Shown piece by piece: positions 62,443 to 64,000 of a stretch of DNA of 64,000 bases. The stretch covers positions 248,001 through 312,000 of the forward strand of contig VWZS01004479.1 of NCBI GenBank assembly GCA_013397075.1, read 5' to 3'. The notes beneath the pieces are model-generated. The model was not told the origin of the DNA, searched no databases, and saw only the letters and a list, made by a program, of their open reading frames with translations. Position numbers and translations under genes: made by a program. Source of the stretch: Rhabdornis inornatus. Lineage: Eukaryota > Chordata > Aves > Passeriformes > Rhabdornithidae. The first letter of the stretch is position 1; every line of letters starts with the position of its first letter.

Positions 62443-64000
62443 CACCTGGTTTTTAGTTGGCTGAATATGCTGGAGGTGCATCAAGGGGCAAGCCGAGTGT
62501 TCAGGGTTCCAGAAACCTTTACGAAACGTGGCACTGAGACTGCCCAAAGAGCCCAGTGTGGTCCATGCTTCAGCTCATGGGGTGGTAGAAAGTTTCTCTG
62601 AGAAACTACAGATCATTGAGGTAGAGTGAACAGCTTTGCTGCCTGCAGCAGCTTGTTCTGACTTCACAAGTCTTCAATCTTCTTTCCTCCCACTCGACCA
62701 TCAGAAGAGGTGTGTCTGAATCCCCCTAACTGCACTGTGGTGGGAGCTCCCAGAAGGTGTGTTTTGCAACATTTATGGTGCCTCCATAACCTAATCCTTC
62801 CATTGAAAGGGCTCAGGGAGTCCAGCATTTGGAGTCCCAGAAAATGTGACAGTCAAACCATTCCAGAGAGACAGCCAAGAAGGAAAGTACAGAGAAGGTG
62901 CTACCTAATGCACATTCAGGAGAAAATTGTTGTATCTCTTTTCAGGTCCCTTCAGTTTAGGGGGATAAAACTGCAGAACCACGCCTCAGACTTCTCAGGA
63001 AAAGAAAGCAAACAAAACCTGGCAGGACAAACTTATTTATAAATGATTGGAACAAAAGATTTTTCTAAACTAAAAGAAAATATATAATAGTAGCCAAAGA
63101 CATACTTTTAGCCAATTTATCTGCAGACCATTTTCTGACCACAGTGAAAATGTATCACATCTGCTTTAAGCGTTACATTTTTTCAATATAATAGCTCTTT
63201 CATTATTCATTCTTAAGCTGAAAAGATGTATTTTGAATGGTACAAAGGACTCCTACCATTACACTTTCACAGTACTCCATACAATTCACCTCTGACTTAT
63301 TTTAAGAAGCTTCTGCCTTTCTACTACTTTATAGGTATTATTTATTGTGAGGAATTACCCCTAATTTTAAGGAATAACTGTGTATGTGACCACAACATAC
63401 AGAAACTTTTTGTGAAATTCTTCCTTTGTTTACAGTAGCATAACTCATACTAACCTCAGTTAATATGGAAAAAAAATCAAGGCATTTCAGAACTCATATC
63501 TGGATTTGACATCTAAGTTTAGTTGAGTGAAAGTCCTAACTTTTTACTATTTTAAGAATTTATTTTGAAGTTACTGCTTTTGATTGGAGCTTAAATACCT
63601 TTCAAAACTGTTAAGCAATGTAATATGCTTTAAGTCACACAGTCAGAATCAGCCCTGATGACGGCCCTGGATAATTTTCTTCTGTTGGTCTCTTCCTACC
63701 TGAGCTTTTAAAACTTTCTCCTGATGTTTAAACACTAATTGGTGACTATGCAAGCATTTTCACACTAAAGAAGTCTAACAAAAAAGCAAAGAATGCCTTT
63801 TTAGGTGAGGCATTACTGATTCACCTGGTATTCAAAAAAGAAACAAAGTGTGAATGTTATAAGATAGATACAGATATATGCATATAAAAATGGGAAATGC
63901 ACCTTCTCTCCCTTCCTCAAGAGACAAAATGTTGCTCTATACATGAACACAAAAGCAAATACAATCCTAATTGTTCTGTAGGAAGCAAATTACAATCTAT
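62443..64000. other. Noncoding sequence to the window end
   Basis: The only frame above 100 codons (62710-63042, plus, 110 codons) resembles nothing known. The last kilobase is AT-rich and unique-looking. No gene or element is supported, and the window end cuts no feature that I can see. Confidence 0.6.

Overview
The window looks like vertebrate, specifically avian, nuclear DNA. The base composition is AT-leaning, ORFs are short in all six frames, and there are long stretches without genes. The decisive markers are several chicken-repeat-1 (CR1) LINE copies with the usual bird 3' tail. They include a 5'-truncated, internally deleted copy that still shows decayed reverse-transcriptase motifs. 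I found no convincing protein-coding exon, tRNA, rRNA, CRISPR array or prokaryotic feature. The longest open frame (187 codons at 54647-55210) looks like chance in a GC-richer patch.

Layout: bases 1-3258 are unique noncoding sequence. A CR1 3' fragment lies at 3259-3515 (minus strand). Bases 3516-12208 are noncoding, with AT-rich unique stretches near 7.7-8.4 kb and 10.7-11.2 kb. A small CR1 piece sits at 12209-12312, followed by the large CR1 copy at 13120-14411 (both minus strand). From 14.4 to 41.7 kb the sequence is noncoding. It holds simple repeats, an old palindromic repeat fragment near 25.3 kb, an 11-bp tandem repeat at 29.0 kb, a 26-N assembly gap inside poly-T at 36.4 kb and a TG/TA microsatellite at 39.7 kb. 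A probable solo LTR of an endogenous retrovirus lies at 41678-42102. Farther on are a long poly-A tract (47.4 kb), a 21-bp triplicate repeat (51.0 kb), a possible old repeat rich in GCCTA/TAGGC words (54.1 kb), a GC-richer patch (54.5-55.3 kb), a plus-strand CR1 tail (56.1 kb) and a TGTC microsatellite (62.4 kb).

No genes work together here. The region is best read as intergenic or large-intron DNA of a bird. Its most useful leads are AT-rich unique blocks that might be conserved noncoding elements, a splice-signal pair that would bracket a 10-nt microexon, and the structure of the deleted CR1 copy. The enhancer-like and exon-like suggestions are inference and need cross-species alignment or RNA data. 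I did not find a previously undescribed biological system.
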